This document shows, piece by piece, positions 26,103 to 36,263 of a stretch of 64,000 nucleotides of DNA. The DNA lies in NCBI RefSeq assembly GCF_000016665.1, contig NC_009523.1:310001-374000 (forward strand), in the 5' to 3' direction. The DNA is from Roseiflexus sp. RS-1. GTDB taxonomy: Bacteria > Chloroflexota > Chloroflexia > Chloroflexales > Roseiflexaceae. The notes under the pieces were generated by a model. It did no database searches and was not told the DNA's origin. It saw only the letters and a program-made list of their open reading frames with translations. A program made the translations under genes and the position numbers. How positions within the stretch are numbered: position 1 is the first letter of the stretch; every line of letters starts with the position of its first letter.

Positions 26103-26526
26103 GATGAAGATTGAGAAATAAATCCGGTATGCGCCTCTTGCCGTGGGGCTGAAGCCCTCGGCTATGGAATGCGAAGCCCGCCTGCGCGGGCTGTAGCGGA
26201 ATAATTACTCAAAGACCATAAGCCCTCGGCTATCCAGGGCAAAGCCCGCCTGCGCGGGCTATGGCGGATTTGATCTCAAAACCATCACCATCCGCGCCGC
26301 TCCGCGTGCTCTTTATGGAGAAACCACGGATTACCACAGATGTAACTGACTGCCACGGATGTTTGTATTTCTCAATCCGTGCCGATCCGTCACATCCGTG
26401 CCCATCCGTGTTCCATTCATCAAGCAATCTCTGTGCCGATCCGTGTCCTATTTCGGCTCTCCAAGACGAAACCCGCCTGCGCGGGCACAACCGGCTCACA
26501 GCTTTTTGCAAAATCGTTGCAGATCA
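26103..26526. repeat. Further hairpin repeats and an ATCCGTG-rich repeat
   Basis: Two more approximately 80-bp hairpin units lie at about 26140-26280. They are followed by a stretch with ATCCGTG/CCATCCGTG units (26378-26450), a degenerate repeat of the 'CACGGATT..CCATCCGTG' kind. No coding sequence is supported up to the TetR promoter. Confidence 0.65.
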
Positions 26527-26555
26527 TTGACAAAGGCTGTACGCCATGGTAGACT
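26527..26555 (+). promoter_or_regulatory. Strong promoter of the TetR/efflux genes
   Basis: TTGACA (26527-26532), a 17-bp spacer, TAGACT (26550-26555). Both hexamers and the spacing are identical to the promoter at 17956-17984. A short ACCG-TT-CGGT inverted repeat (26562-26571) sits at the expected transcription start and could be an operator. A second -10-like TACAAT lies at 26580-26585. Confidence 0.7.
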
Positions 26556-26649
26556 ATTCCTGACCGTTCGGTAAAGTGGTACAATGAAGCGTGGAAAGGA
26601 GTGCGCCAATACGGGCAGTGATCTGTTTTGAACGCGCAATTGGTTTCAG

Positions 26650-27273
26650 ATGCAAGACATTAACAACGAACCGACGTATGGTCCTACTGCGGCCCGCATC
26701 CTGATGACGGCGACGCGGCTTTTCATGCAGCGCGGCTACAGCGCCGTGTCGATCAACGATATTGTGCAGGCTGCCGATGTAACCAAGCCGACGCTGTACT
26801 ATCACTTTTCCGACAAGGAAGAGTTGTTCGTCCTGGTCGCCATTCACATGCTGGCGGATATGCACGGGACTATGCGGCGTGTCATTGCTGAACAATCAGA
26901 TACACGCGGGCGCCTGATTGCACTGGCGAAGGTATTGCTGAACGAACCGAACGGCGACACGCGTATGATGCGTCATCAGGCGCGTGAACATCTCAGCCCG
27001 GAACGTCAGCGGCGCCTGGCGGATGCATTCAGGCGGTACATGGTCGAACCGCTGCGCCAGGTGATGCAGCAGGGTCTCGACAATGGCGAACTGACAAGGC
27101 ACAGCGCCTATGATCTGGCAATGCTGTTCCTTGGTTTGATGGAGGGGTTCCAGCGCCAGATGGCGCCGCCGGTCGCTCCTGAGCACGGCGAGATGTATCA
27201 GGCGATCTCAACCGACCGTTTTTCTGCCGAAACGCTGGTCGATCTGTTCCTCTACGGCACGGCGGTGCGTTAG
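26650..27273 (+). CDS. TetR/AcrR-family regulator
   Basis: A 207-residue repressor-type protein. The N-terminal TetR helix-turn-helix reads ILMTATRLFMQRGYSAVSINDIVQAADVTKPTLYYHFSDKEELF. The C-terminal helical domain should bind a ligand. It lies directly upstream of a three-gene MacAB-like efflux operon on the same strand (88-nt gap), so it most likely controls that operon and itself through the promoter at 26527. The ATG has no recognisable ribosome site; translation may use another signal. Confidence 0.87.
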   Translation: MQDINNEPTYGPTAARILMTATRLFMQRGYSAVSINDIVQAADVTKPTLYYHFSDKEELFVLVAIHMLADMHGTMRRVIAEQSDTRGRLIALAKVLLNEPNGDTRMMRHQAREHLSPERQRRLADAFRRYMVEPLRQVMQQGLDNGELTRHSAYDLAMLFLGLMEGFQRQMAPPVAPEHGEMYQAISTDRFSAETLVDLFLYGTAVR

Positions 27274-27361
27274 ACGAACGTACCAGACTCGTCATTCTGT
27301 GAACCTTCCCGCATTCGTGCAGGGGGGATGGGATCGTATTTTCTCAAGGAGAAAGAGCACT

Positions 27362-29122
27362 ATGACGTCTGTTCCACAGACACAACGAAAACTACGCCTT
27401 CCCCGGTTGCCGGTTCCGGTGATTATTGCAGCGGTGTTGATCATTGCCGTGATGGTGACGCTTGCTGTGCCGCGATTGACCGGCAGCGCCGATCCGCTTC
27501 AGGGCGGTACGCCGATCACCGTCACCCGTGAGACGCTCATCGCCGGCATTAATGCCACCGGACGCATTGAGCCGCGTCAGGAAGCGGCGCTGAGTTTCAC
27601 CATTCCCGGTCGCGTCGCCGAAGTGCTGGTCGCCGAAGGGGACCGCGTTGCGGCTGGAACACCGTTGATCCGGCTCGACAATCGTGAAGCGATGGCGCAG
27701 GTAGCGTCTGCGCGCGCTGCCCTGGCGCAGGCGGAAGCCGATCTGAAACAACTTCAGGAGGGCGCCACCCCAGAGGAGATCGCGCAGGCGCGCGCTCAGG
27801 TTGAGGCGGCGCGCGGGGCGCTGGTGCAGATCAGCGGGAGTGTGACTGAGGCGGATATTGCCGCCGCCCGCGCCCGTGTTGATGAAGCGCGCGCCCGACT
27901 CAATGCGTTGCAGGGCGCACCCAACAATGATCAGTTGACCGCTGCACGCTCCGCGCTCACCGAAGCGCAGGCAGCCCTCGAACGGCAGCGCAGCGCTCTC
28001 TCTGCCGCCAAACTCGATGCTGAACGTCAGGTCTTCGAGCGCGCCAATCGGCTGCGTGATGCACAAACGGCGTTTGCAGCCGCGCGCGACAATCTGGCGC
28101 GGGTCGAGGCGGACGGTAAAGATCCATTGACCGGCGCGCCACTTTCCGACGCTGGCAAGCGCACCTATGCCGATGCGTTTGCTCAGGCGGAGCGCGCGCT
28201 GGCGGATGCAGAACTGGCGCTCAATCAGGCGCGGATCGCCTATGAGACGGCGCGCCAGAACGAGATCACCGGTCTGGCGGAAGCCGAAGCGCGGGTTGCT
28301 ACCGCCCAGGCGAACCTTGATGCTCTGCTCAATCCCAACCCCGACCGTATTGCTGCGGCGCGTGCTGCCCTGGCGCAGGCGGAAGCCGACCTTGCCCGCC
28401 TGCTCGGTGAGCAGCGTCAGGGCGCTCTGGCAGCGCAGCGGGCGAACCTGGCTGCCGCTGAAGCCAACCTTGCACGTCTCACTGCCGACCCGCGTGCAAC
28501 CGATCTGGCACGCGCCCAGGCGCGGGTGGCACAGGCGCAGGCGCAACTCGATCTGGCGCAGATCCGGCTCGATGATACAACCCTGACGGCGCCGTTCGAT
28601 GGTGTTGTGGCGCGTATCAATGTTGCACCGGGCGAACAGGTCGCCCAGGGTCCGGTTCTGACGCTGATCGACGTGAGTCGTTTCAAGGTGACGGTCACCG
28701 TTGATGAGGTGGACGTCGTGCGGGTTGCGCCTGGTCAGGACGTCGAGGTGTTGATCGACGCGCTTGGTCCGCCGCCGCAGATCGGTCGCGTGCAGCGCAT
28801 CGCGCCACAGGCAACCAATGAGCGCAATGTGACCGCATACGAAGTCGAACTTGAAGTTGCGCCGGGTGATCGTCCGTTGCGTTCGGGAATGACCGCCAGC
28901 GCGACCATTATCACTGCGAAGCGCGAAAATGCGCTCAGTGTGCCGGTTCAGGCGGTTCGTGAGGAAAACGGGATGACCGTGGTCGATGTCGTGGTCAACA
29001 ACAACGGACGCACCACACTGGTGACGCAACCGGTCGAAACCGGCATTCGCACCGGTGATCGGATCGAAATTATCAATGGATTGAACGAAGGTCAGCAGGT
29101 GTTGCTGCCGGGTGCGCAATAG
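27362..29122 (+). CDS. HlyD/MacA-type membrane fusion protein
   Basis: A 586-residue periplasmic adaptor. One N-terminal membrane segment (VIIAAVLIIAVMVTLAVP) is followed by a first lipoyl half (GRIEPRQEAALSFTIPGRVAEVLVAEGDRVAAGTPL). An exceptionally long Ala/Glu/Gln-rich coiled coil spans about residues 90-370. The second lipoyl half (LTAPFDGVVARINVAPGEQV), a beta-barrel (VDEVDVVRVAPGQDVEV) and the C-terminal domain complete it. The coiled coil is longer than in MacA. AGGAG lies 10 nt before the ATG at 27362. With the following ATPase and permease genes it forms a MacAB-type exporter; the substrate is unknown. Confidence 0.87.
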   Translation: MTSVPQTQRKLRLPRLPVPVIIAAVLIIAVMVTLAVPRLTGSADPLQGGTPITVTRETLIAGINATGRIEPRQEAALSFTIPGRVAEVLVAEGDRVAAGTPLIRLDNREAMAQVASARAALAQAEADLKQLQEGATPEEIAQARAQVEAARGALVQISGSVTEADIAAARARVDEARARLNALQGAPNNDQLTAARSALTEAQAALERQRSALSAAKLDAERQVFERANRLRDAQTAFAAARDNLARVEADGKDPLTGAPLSDAGKRTYADAFAQAERALADAELALNQARIAYETARQNEITGLAEAEARVATAQANLDALLNPNPDRIAAARAALAQAEADLARLLGEQRQGALAAQRANLAAAEANLARLTADPRATDLARAQARVAQAQAQLDLAQIRLDDTTLTAPFDGVVARINVAPGEQVAQGPVLTLIDVSRFKVTVTVDEVDVVRVAPGQDVEVLIDALGPPPQIGRVQRIAPQATNERNVTAYEVELEVAPGDRPLRSGMTASATIITAKRENALSVPVQAVREENGMTVVDVVVNNNGRTTLVTQPVETGIRTGDRIEIINGLNEGQQVLLPGAQ

Positions 29123-29192
29123 CGCCTTTCGACAGCGCAGATGCCCGCACAGGTTGCGCAACCTGTGCGGGATTTTCAGGAGGAGAATTGCA

Positions 29193-30026
29193 GTGAATAC
29201 TGAAACTGAGTACATAACGCCGGTCGAAGTGATTGACTACGTGACCGAACCGGTGGTACGGGTTGAACATGTGACGAAGGAGTTCGTCACCGGCGGCAGT
29301 CGCTTCCGCGCTCTCGATGACGTGTCGCTCGAAATCCATCGCGGCGAAATGGTCGCTATTATGGGACCGTCCGGGAGTGGCAAGAGCACCCTGATGACGA
29401 TCCTGGGGCTGCTCGATGTGCCAACGTCCGGTTCCTACTGGCTCGACGGGCAGGATGTCAGCAAACTGGACCGAGTGCAGCAGGCGCGGGTGCGCAATCA
29501 GAAACTGGGGTTCGTGTTCCAGAACTTCAACCTGTTGCCACGGCTTACGGCGTTGAAGAACGTAGAACTGCCGCTGGTCTACGGGCGTGTCGGTGCGCGT
29601 GAGCGCGAAGAGCGCGCGCGTCGGGCGCTGGAAGCGGTTGGTTTAGAGACGAAACTCCACAACCGTCCAAACGAGTTGTCGGGCGGACAGAAGCAGCGTG
29701 TCGCCATCGCCCGTGCGCTGGTGGGCAACCCGGCGATGGTGCTTGCCGACGAACCGACCGGCGCGCTCGACACCCGCACCGGCGCAGAGATTATGGCGCT
29801 CTTCCGCGAGTTGAACCGCGAGCAGGGCATTACGATTGTGATCGTGACGCACGATCCGGAAATTGGCAAACAGATGGACCGGGTGATCGGGCTGCGCGAC
29901 GGACGGATTGCCGACAATATCTTGCAGGAGTACTACCACGTCAATCTCGCGCCAGAGGAACTCGAACTGCCGGTGCGCGAGATGGCGCCGGTGCCGGTGA
30001 CGGTTCTCAAACCAGAACAGGAGTAG
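29193..30026 (+). CDS. MacB-type ABC transporter ATP-binding protein
   Basis: A 277-residue ATPase of the LolD/MacB group. Walker A is GPSGSGKST, the Q-loop lies in GFVFQNFNLLPRLTALKNVELPL, the signature is LSGGQKQRVAIARAL, Walker B is MVLADEPTGALD, and the H-loop is IVTHDPEIG. The start is the GTG at 29193-29195 with GGAGGAG 8 nt upstream; the open frame back to 29112 overlaps the adaptor gene and is not needed. It powers the permease that follows with no intergenic gap. Confidence 0.9.
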   Translation: MNTETEYITPVEVIDYVTEPVVRVEHVTKEFVTGGSRFRALDDVSLEIHRGEMVAIMGPSGSGKSTLMTILGLLDVPTSGSYWLDGQDVSKLDRVQQARVRNQKLGFVFQNFNLLPRLTALKNVELPLVYGRVGAREREERARRALEAVGLETKLHNRPNELSGGQKQRVAIARALVGNPAMVLADEPTGALDTRTGAEIMALFRELNREQGITIVIVTHDPEIGKQMDRVIGLRDGRIADNILQEYYHVNLAPEELELPVREMAPVPVTVLKPEQE

Positions 30027-31277
<1,251 letters not shown>

Positions 31278-31282
31278 TAGGG

Positions 31283-31345
31283 ACGCTGCGCCGCAGCGCC
31301 CCGGTGCTGTGGTGCAGCGCCTGTGGGGCGCAGCGGCGCGGCGCC
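31283..31345. repeat. GC-rich palindromic repeat between convergent genes
   Basis: GCTGCGCCGCAGCGCC and GGGGCGCAGCGGCGCGGCGCCCC lie between the permease and the convergent hydrolase. They belong to the dispersed GGGCGCAGCGCTGC palindrome family and may act as a bidirectional terminator. Confidence 0.55.
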
Positions 31346-31346
31346 C

Positions 31347-33359
31347 CTACGGTGTCCTGATCACACGCAAGGCATCAAGCGAGGGTATGAATACCTTATC
31401 GTACAACTCGTCGCGGTTACCTTTGTCGCTGATCAACATCACCAGCAAGGATCGTCCCCCATCTTCCGCAAGCGCAATGTCGGTCGGCTGTCCGCGAATG
31501 GTGGTTGTGTAGAGTTGCCAGGTGTAACGCTCACTTACGTGTTCACCTGCCGCCTCCGGTTCACGATCCAGATTGAAGCGACTGCTCAGCCTTACAAGCG
31601 TTTCGAGCGCGGATCCTGGCATCAGTATCTGAACGATAGCCGCATCACCCGACGGACGACCATAAATCCCCGGACCGAAGTTCGTCCATCCCTGGGGCCA
31701 CACTCCGGTGATCCCCAGTTCACTATCACGGAACGGGATGAGTTGCACGGCTGCGCCTTCGACATCGAATGCAGGACCCTCCAGTTGCGTCGTGCACGTC
31801 GCATCCGGCTTGCGTTGCGGGTTATCGAGGAACGCAAACGCAATGCTGAGCGGGCAGCCGCCGTCGAGAACGACGCCGTGCCCCGTTGCGGGAAACTCGA
31901 AGAAGAAACTGTTTTGCAGCGTAGCAGCCGCTGCTCTGCCATCGTTCGGCGGCGTCGCCGGATCGTAGGCGCCGGCAAGGACAAGTGCGGGAATAGCGCT
32001 GCGCACCGGCTGATTCTCAACCGGCGGCGCCGACCCCACACCCCAGGCGTCGCAGATGTCCCAGAACGACGCCATATCAAACACATCCTGCTGATGCGGA
32101 AACGCTTCGTCCGCGCGCACCATATCCTCGCGCGTCTCGAAGAGAATTTCATCGTAGCAGCGCGCCGAATACATCACCCCGTAACTGAAATAGTCACTCT
32201 GGGAGACATTGTTCATAATCAGACGCACCCATAGATCGAACTCCCCCTTGCGCGCTGCATCGTAGATCGCGCGCGGCAGCAGCGGAATGATCTCGGTCGA
32301 ATACATCGCCTGGAACAGGGTGCTGATCATCGTATCGCCGTTGATCAGCACGTCATAGGTGCGCCCGGTGAACGGATCGATGCCGGGAAGCGTCACCGGC
32401 TTTGTGTTGAGTTGTTCGACCAGATCATAGAATACTCGTTCCAGATCAGGATACGCCGCATTGCAGGTCGGGTCGGCAGCGCACCCGCGGAACAGCGTCT
32501 GAAACGCGCGCTCGGCGTCGGCAGGCGTTTGCGACTCATTAATCTGCAGCGGGCGGGTTGAGTCGAGCACCACGCTGCGAATACCCTGCGGATACTCGCG
32601 CATCGCCGTCAATGCCAGACGTGTGCCATACGAACTGCCGAGCAGATTCCACTGCTCATAGCCAAGCGCCAGCCGCAAGTCTTCCAGATCGGCGGCGTTG
32701 GTGAGGGTATTGTACTGTTTCAGGTCGATGCCTTCGGCAACCAGGCGCGCGTGGCACTTGAGCGCCGCCTCCTTCCAGAGACGTGAACTTTCACCGGCGC
32801 GGATATCCATCGGCAGCATATCGAAACTAAGTTTCGTCAACTCAGGGCACGCCAGCGACGGCGTCGAATAGCCGGTGCCGCGCTGATCGTACAGAATAAA
32901 GTCGCGGTTTGCCAGGAACGGTCGAAACCAGAGATCGAACACCAGCGGCAGGCGTTCCAGCGCATCGACGCCAGGACCGCCTTCCAGGTAGACGATCGGA
33001 TCAGGGGGCGGATTGGGGCGCGTGCTGCGGAAGATAGCGACGTGGAGCCGCACTTCTCTGCCGTTATCGGGTTTCGCGCGATTCTCCGGGACGGTCAACC
33101 AGCCGCATTCGACTGAAACTCCGGCAGGCACAGGAAACTCGCAGGGAGCAGTCTCGTAGCGCGCAGCAGACCGGGCAGGCGATGGGGCAGGCGCAGCGGT
33201 AGAGGCTGGCGCTGCTGTCGGCGGAACGGAAGTTGCTGTCGGAGCGCCGAGCAACTCTTCGGCGCCAGGCGCCAGCGTTGGCGTCGGGTTCGATGACGAT
33301 GGTACAGCACAGGCGCTCACAAGCAACGCAAGTATCAGCAGGATAAATCGCATGCGCAT
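31347..33359 (-). CDS. Exported alpha/beta-hydrolase lipoprotein (TAP-like)
   Basis: A 670-residue alpha/beta hydrolase. The lipoprotein signal LLILALLVSACAVP is followed by a long Thr/Pro/Ala linker. The hydrolase core has YLEGGPGVDALE, YDQRGTGYSTPSLAC, the nucleophile elbow GSSYGTRLAL, then LVLAGAYDPATPP (acid) and FPATGHGVV (histidine), the order of proline-iminopeptidase-like and tripeptidyl (TAP) hydrolases. A C-terminal domain of about 130 residues (ITGVWPQGWTNFGPGIYG...) is additional. The start is the ATG at 33357-33359 with AAGGGA upstream. Likely an envelope-attached peptidase or esterase; the substrate is not known. Confidence 0.83.
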   Translation of the reverse strand: MRMRFILLILALLVSACAVPSSSNPTPTLAPGAEELLGAPTATSVPPTAAPASTAAPAPSPARSAARYETAPCEFPVPAGVSVECGWLTVPENRAKPDNGREVRLHVAIFRSTRPNPPPDPIVYLEGGPGVDALERLPLVFDLWFRPFLANRDFILYDQRGTGYSTPSLACPELTKLSFDMLPMDIRAGESSRLWKEAALKCHARLVAEGIDLKQYNTLTNAADLEDLRLALGYEQWNLLGSSYGTRLALTAMREYPQGIRSVVLDSTRPLQINESQTPADAERAFQTLFRGCAADPTCNAAYPDLERVFYDLVEQLNTKPVTLPGIDPFTGRTYDVLINGDTMISTLFQAMYSTEIIPLLPRAIYDAARKGEFDLWVRLIMNNVSQSDYFSYGVMYSARCYDEILFETREDMVRADEAFPHQQDVFDMASFWDICDAWGVGSAPPVENQPVRSAIPALVLAGAYDPATPPNDGRAAAATLQNSFFFEFPATGHGVVLDGGCPLSIAFAFLDNPQRKPDATCTTQLEGPAFDVEGAAVQLIPFRDSELGITGVWPQGWTNFGPGIYGRPSGDAAIVQILMPGSALETLVRLSSRFNLDREPEAAGEHVSERYTWQLYTTTIRGQPTDIALAEDGGRSLLVMLISDKGNRDELYDKVFIPSLDALRVIRTP

Positions 33360-33610
33360 GAGTGGATCCCTTCTCCAGCACACAACTCCAACCGGCGTGA
33401 ACAATCATGTTTCTACCATTGTACTGTAATCAGGCGTTACATGGTGGATGCGGGAGCGTTGAACCGCGAATTCCGATCAGCGCCTCTGACCGGCGCTGGC
33501 TGCTGAAGCGTTCTGGACGGAGCGACCGCGCCACGCAACAACGGACGTTGGCGGTGCTGGCTGAAATGTTTGCCGGGCAACGAAAAGGGCATAATGCAAC
33601 GCGGCATGTG

Positions 33611-33619
33611 TGTTATAAT
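33611..33619 (+). promoter_or_regulatory. Extended -10 promoter element upstream of serA
   Basis: TGTTATAAT at 33611-33619 is a perfect TATAAT with a TGn extension; no good -35 is visible. Transcription would start near 33626, 77 nt before serA. GTCGCACTG...CAGTGTGGCGAC (about 33620-33643) can fold at the 5' end of the transcript. The remainder of the gap from 33360 shows nothing else. Confidence 0.55.
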
Positions 33620-33702
33620 GTCGCACTGTCGCAGTGTGGCGACTGTCTCGCCGTTGAGGTGGTCGTGGTTTTGCATACCTCCAGGAAGCAAAGACAGCGC
33701 CA

Positions 33703-35277
33703 ATGGACCGCATTCTTGTGACTGAGCCGATTGCCGAGGAAGGGCTTGCCCGTCTCCGTGCCGCAGCACACGTCGATGTGCGCACCGACCTGGACAAAGC
33801 AGGTCTGATCGCCATTCTTCCCGAATACGACGCACTCATCGTCCGCAGCGCCACCAGAGTCACCGCCGAGGTGCTGGCGGCAGGAACCCGTCTGCGCGTC
33901 GTCGGGCGCGCTGGAACCGGGGTCGATAATATCGATCTCGAAGCCGCCACCCGCCAGGGTATTATGGTTGTTAACGCGCCCGCCTCGAACAGCGTCGCCG
34001 TGGCGGAACTGACGATTGCGCTCATCCTGAGTCTGGCGCGTCATATCCCGCAGGCGCACAGTTCAGTCGTGGCGGGAAAGTGGGAGCGCAACCGCTTCAT
34101 GGGTTTCGAGGTGCGCAACAAGACGCTGGGGTTAGTTGGGTTGGGTCGGATCGGCGCCGAAGTTGCACGTCGCGCGCGTGGGCTGGAAATGCACGTCGTC
34201 GCCTACGATCCGGTCGTCTCCACCGAACGCGCCGCCCAACTCGGCGCGACCCTCGCGCCGCTCGAAGAAGTCCTGGCACAGGCGGATATTGTCTCGCTGC
34301 ACGTGCCGCTGATCGATGCCACGCGCAACATGATCGATGCAGCGCGTCTGGCGCAGATGAAACGCGGTGCGTACCTGATCAACGCCGCGCGCGGCGGCGT
34401 CGTGGACGAGGCGGCGCTGCTCGAAGCCATCGAAAGCGGTCATCTCGCCGGAGCTGCGCTCGATACTTACTCGACCGAGCCGCCGGTCGGCAATCCGCTG
34501 GTCGGTCATCCGCGCGTGATCACCCTCCCCCATCTCGGCGCATCCACCGTCGAAGCGCAGGCATTGACCGGCGTCGATGTCGCTGAGGGGGTTCTGGTGG
34601 CGCTGGCGGGCGGGTCGCCGCACTACGCCGTGAATGCCCCCTACATTCCGCCTGAGCATCGCGGTCTGGTTGCGCCCTATGTCGATCTGGGGCGACGCCT
34701 GGGAATGCTCTGCGCCGGTCTGGTGCGCGATCCGGTGCGCAACTTCGAGATCGAGTATCGCGGTGAACTGGCAACCGTCGATACCACGCCGGTGCGCCTG
34801 GCAGTCCTGCAAGGGCTGCTTGCCACAACCCGCGAAGAGCGCGTCACGCCGGTCAACGCGCCGTTGCTGGCGCGCGAACTGGGGTTGAAATTGACCGAGT
34901 TCTCAACCGACGAGGCAGGAAACTTTTCCGGGCTGCTGGTGCTGCGCGCCCAGACGAGCGACGGCGCGCGCGAGTTTGCCGGGACAATTCTGCGCGGTGA
35001 ACCGCACGTCGTCGAAGCGGACGGTTTTTGGGTCACGTTTGTGCCTGAAGGTCCGATGCTCTTTACCTACCATCGTGACCGCCCCGGTATGATCGGCAAG
35101 GTCGGCACCCTCCTGGGCGAAGCCGATGTCAACATCGCCAGCATGGATGTGGGGCGCCTGGCGCCGCGCGAGCAGGCGATGATGGTGTTGCGCCTGGACG
35201 ACCCGGTGCCGCCGCATGTCATCGCGCGTCTGCGTGAAGAACCGGATATCCAGCACGCGACGACGTTGATCATTTAG
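33703..35277 (+). CDS. serA: D-3-phosphoglycerate dehydrogenase
   Basis: The first enzyme of serine synthesis, oxidising 3-phosphoglycerate with NAD. At 524 residues it is the long (type 1) form. The NAD-binding domain shows LGLVGLGRIGAEVARRA, and the catalytic residues occur in INAARGGVVDEAAL and LPHLGASTVEAQ. An intervening domain (about 320-450) and a C-terminal ACT domain (FTYHRDRPGMIGKVGTLLGEADVNIASM) follow; ACT domains usually bind serine for feedback control. It is a single gene, with its own promoter and a possible terminator hairpin downstream. Confidence 0.93.
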   Translation: MDRILVTEPIAEEGLARLRAAAHVDVRTDLDKAGLIAILPEYDALIVRSATRVTAEVLAAGTRLRVVGRAGTGVDNIDLEAATRQGIMVVNAPASNSVAVAELTIALILSLARHIPQAHSSVVAGKWERNRFMGFEVRNKTLGLVGLGRIGAEVARRARGLEMHVVAYDPVVSTERAAQLGATLAPLEEVLAQADIVSLHVPLIDATRNMIDAARLAQMKRGAYLINAARGGVVDEAALLEAIESGHLAGAALDTYSTEPPVGNPLVGHPRVITLPHLGASTVEAQALTGVDVAEGVLVALAGGSPHYAVNAPYIPPEHRGLVAPYVDLGRRLGMLCAGLVRDPVRNFEIEYRGELATVDTTPVRLAVLQGLLATTREERVTPVNAPLLARELGLKLTEFSTDEAGNFSGLLVLRAQTSDGAREFAGTILRGEPHVVEADGFWVTFVPEGPMLFTYHRDRPGMIGKVGTLLGEADVNIASMDVGRLAPREQAMMVLRLDDPVPPHVIARLREEPDIQHATTLII

Positions 35278-35288
35278 GTTTGACCGTT

Positions 35289-35350
35289 GCGCAGCGCTCC
35301 GCCTCCTTGTCGCTCTGACGGGTGGAGCGCTGCTATTCTGGCTGCGTGTG
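35289..35350 (+). terminator. Possible serA terminator
   Basis: GCAGCGCTCC (35291-35300) and GGAGCGCTGC (35334-35343) form a perfect 10-bp stem followed by TATTCT, but with a 33-nt loop, so it is only plausible. Confidence 0.4.
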
Positions 35351-35844
35351 CGGTTCGGTCCGCCCATGGTCGTTCTGACAGGCGATTTTCCTCCTGCCAA
35401 ACCCCTTGATAGCCGAAATGGAACGTCTGCGTGTATCGCGGTTTTTGCCGTTCTTGGGAGACGATAGGGATGACGCAGGCGCTTCGGCAGCGCGACAGGC
35501 GAGCGTCACTGATCGTGAGCGGGTCTCGTGCGGCGTCTCAACGACGAGACGCCGCACACACCGTCATTGCCCGCAGGGGGCGCGGCATGCCGCGCCCCGA
35601 CGGCTCTGCCTCAGCGTGGCATCGCCGCAATCTCCCCATCCGGGTGCGCCAGCGCGCCTCCGCGTCGGCACAACGAGCGGGAGTGATGACGGCGCTGCAT
35701 CAGGTTGCATGCTTCGTCTCAATGACTATATATCGGAGCGCGCGCATGCGGGTGGGACGCCTGCGCACCCGGTATGCACATGGTTCACGCACCTGATCAG
35801 GACGTTGTGGCGATTAACCAGAAGTGAACATATACGGACATCTC
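35351..35844. other. Gene-free stretch with two strong palindromes
   Basis: No convincing gene is present; open frames here lack protein-like composition. GTGCGGCGTCTC and GAGACGCCGCAC (35528-35539 and 35546-35557) form a 12-bp stem. GGGGCGCGGCATGCCGCGCCCC (35577-35598) is a 22-bp palindrome closely related to the GGGGCACGGCATGCCGTGCCCC that begins the tandem repeat at 59843. Confidence 0.6.
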
Positions 35845-35872
35845 TTGACATGGGATCATGCGTTGATATATG
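35845..35872 (+). promoter_or_regulatory. Possible promoter of the defence operon
   Basis: A consensus TTGACA (35845-35850) is followed after 16 bp by TATATG (35867-35872). It lies directly before the truncated hsdM reading frame and could drive the DUF1016 and MNT genes. Confidence 0.45.
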
Positions 35873-35903
35873 ATTTTGACCACGTCCTGCACAGCAGGCG
35901 CAG

Positions 35904-36263
35904 GTGTTGTTCATCGATGCCCGCAAGATGGGCCAGATGGTGGATCGCACTCACCGCGAGTTGACCGACGAGGAGATTGCCCGTATCGCCGACACCTACC
36001 ACGCCTGGCGAGGCGAAAAGGAGGCAGGCGAATACAAGGACGTTCCCGGTTTCTGCAAGAGCGCCACGCTGGACGACATCCGCAGGCACGGCTATGTGCT
36101 GACACCGGGGCGCTACGTGGGCGCAGAGGCAGCGGAGGACGACGATGAGCCGTTCGAGGAGAAGATGAAGCGGTTGGTGGTGCAGCTGCGCGAGCAGCAG
36201 GCTGAAGCGCGGCGACTGGATGAGGCGATCTGGAGGAACATAAAGGAGCTGGGCTATGGCTAA
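35904..36263 (+). pseudogene. hsdM: hsdM remnant: C-terminal 119 residues of a type I methyltransferase
   Basis: The sequence [24 protein letters not shown]...[26 protein letters not shown] is the conserved end of HsdM (N6-adenine methyltransferase of type I restriction systems). The SAM-binding and NPPY-containing domains, some 400 residues, are absent. An in-frame TGA lies 24 nt upstream of the GTG at 35904, and the similarity stops there. The last 50 residues ([22 protein letters not shown]) recur in a second partial copy at about 37790-37942. The remnant overlaps the next gene by 8 nt. It cannot methylate DNA. Confidence 0.85.

Noticed and set aside
27392-29215. 607-codon leftward open frame
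   Set aside because: It is antisense to the membrane fusion protein; the coding strand shows lipoyl and coiled-coil domains.
35406-35873. 155-codon rightward open frame before the defence island
   Set aside because: It contains two strong palindromes, has low-complexity Arg/Ser/His-rich translation and no ribosome site.
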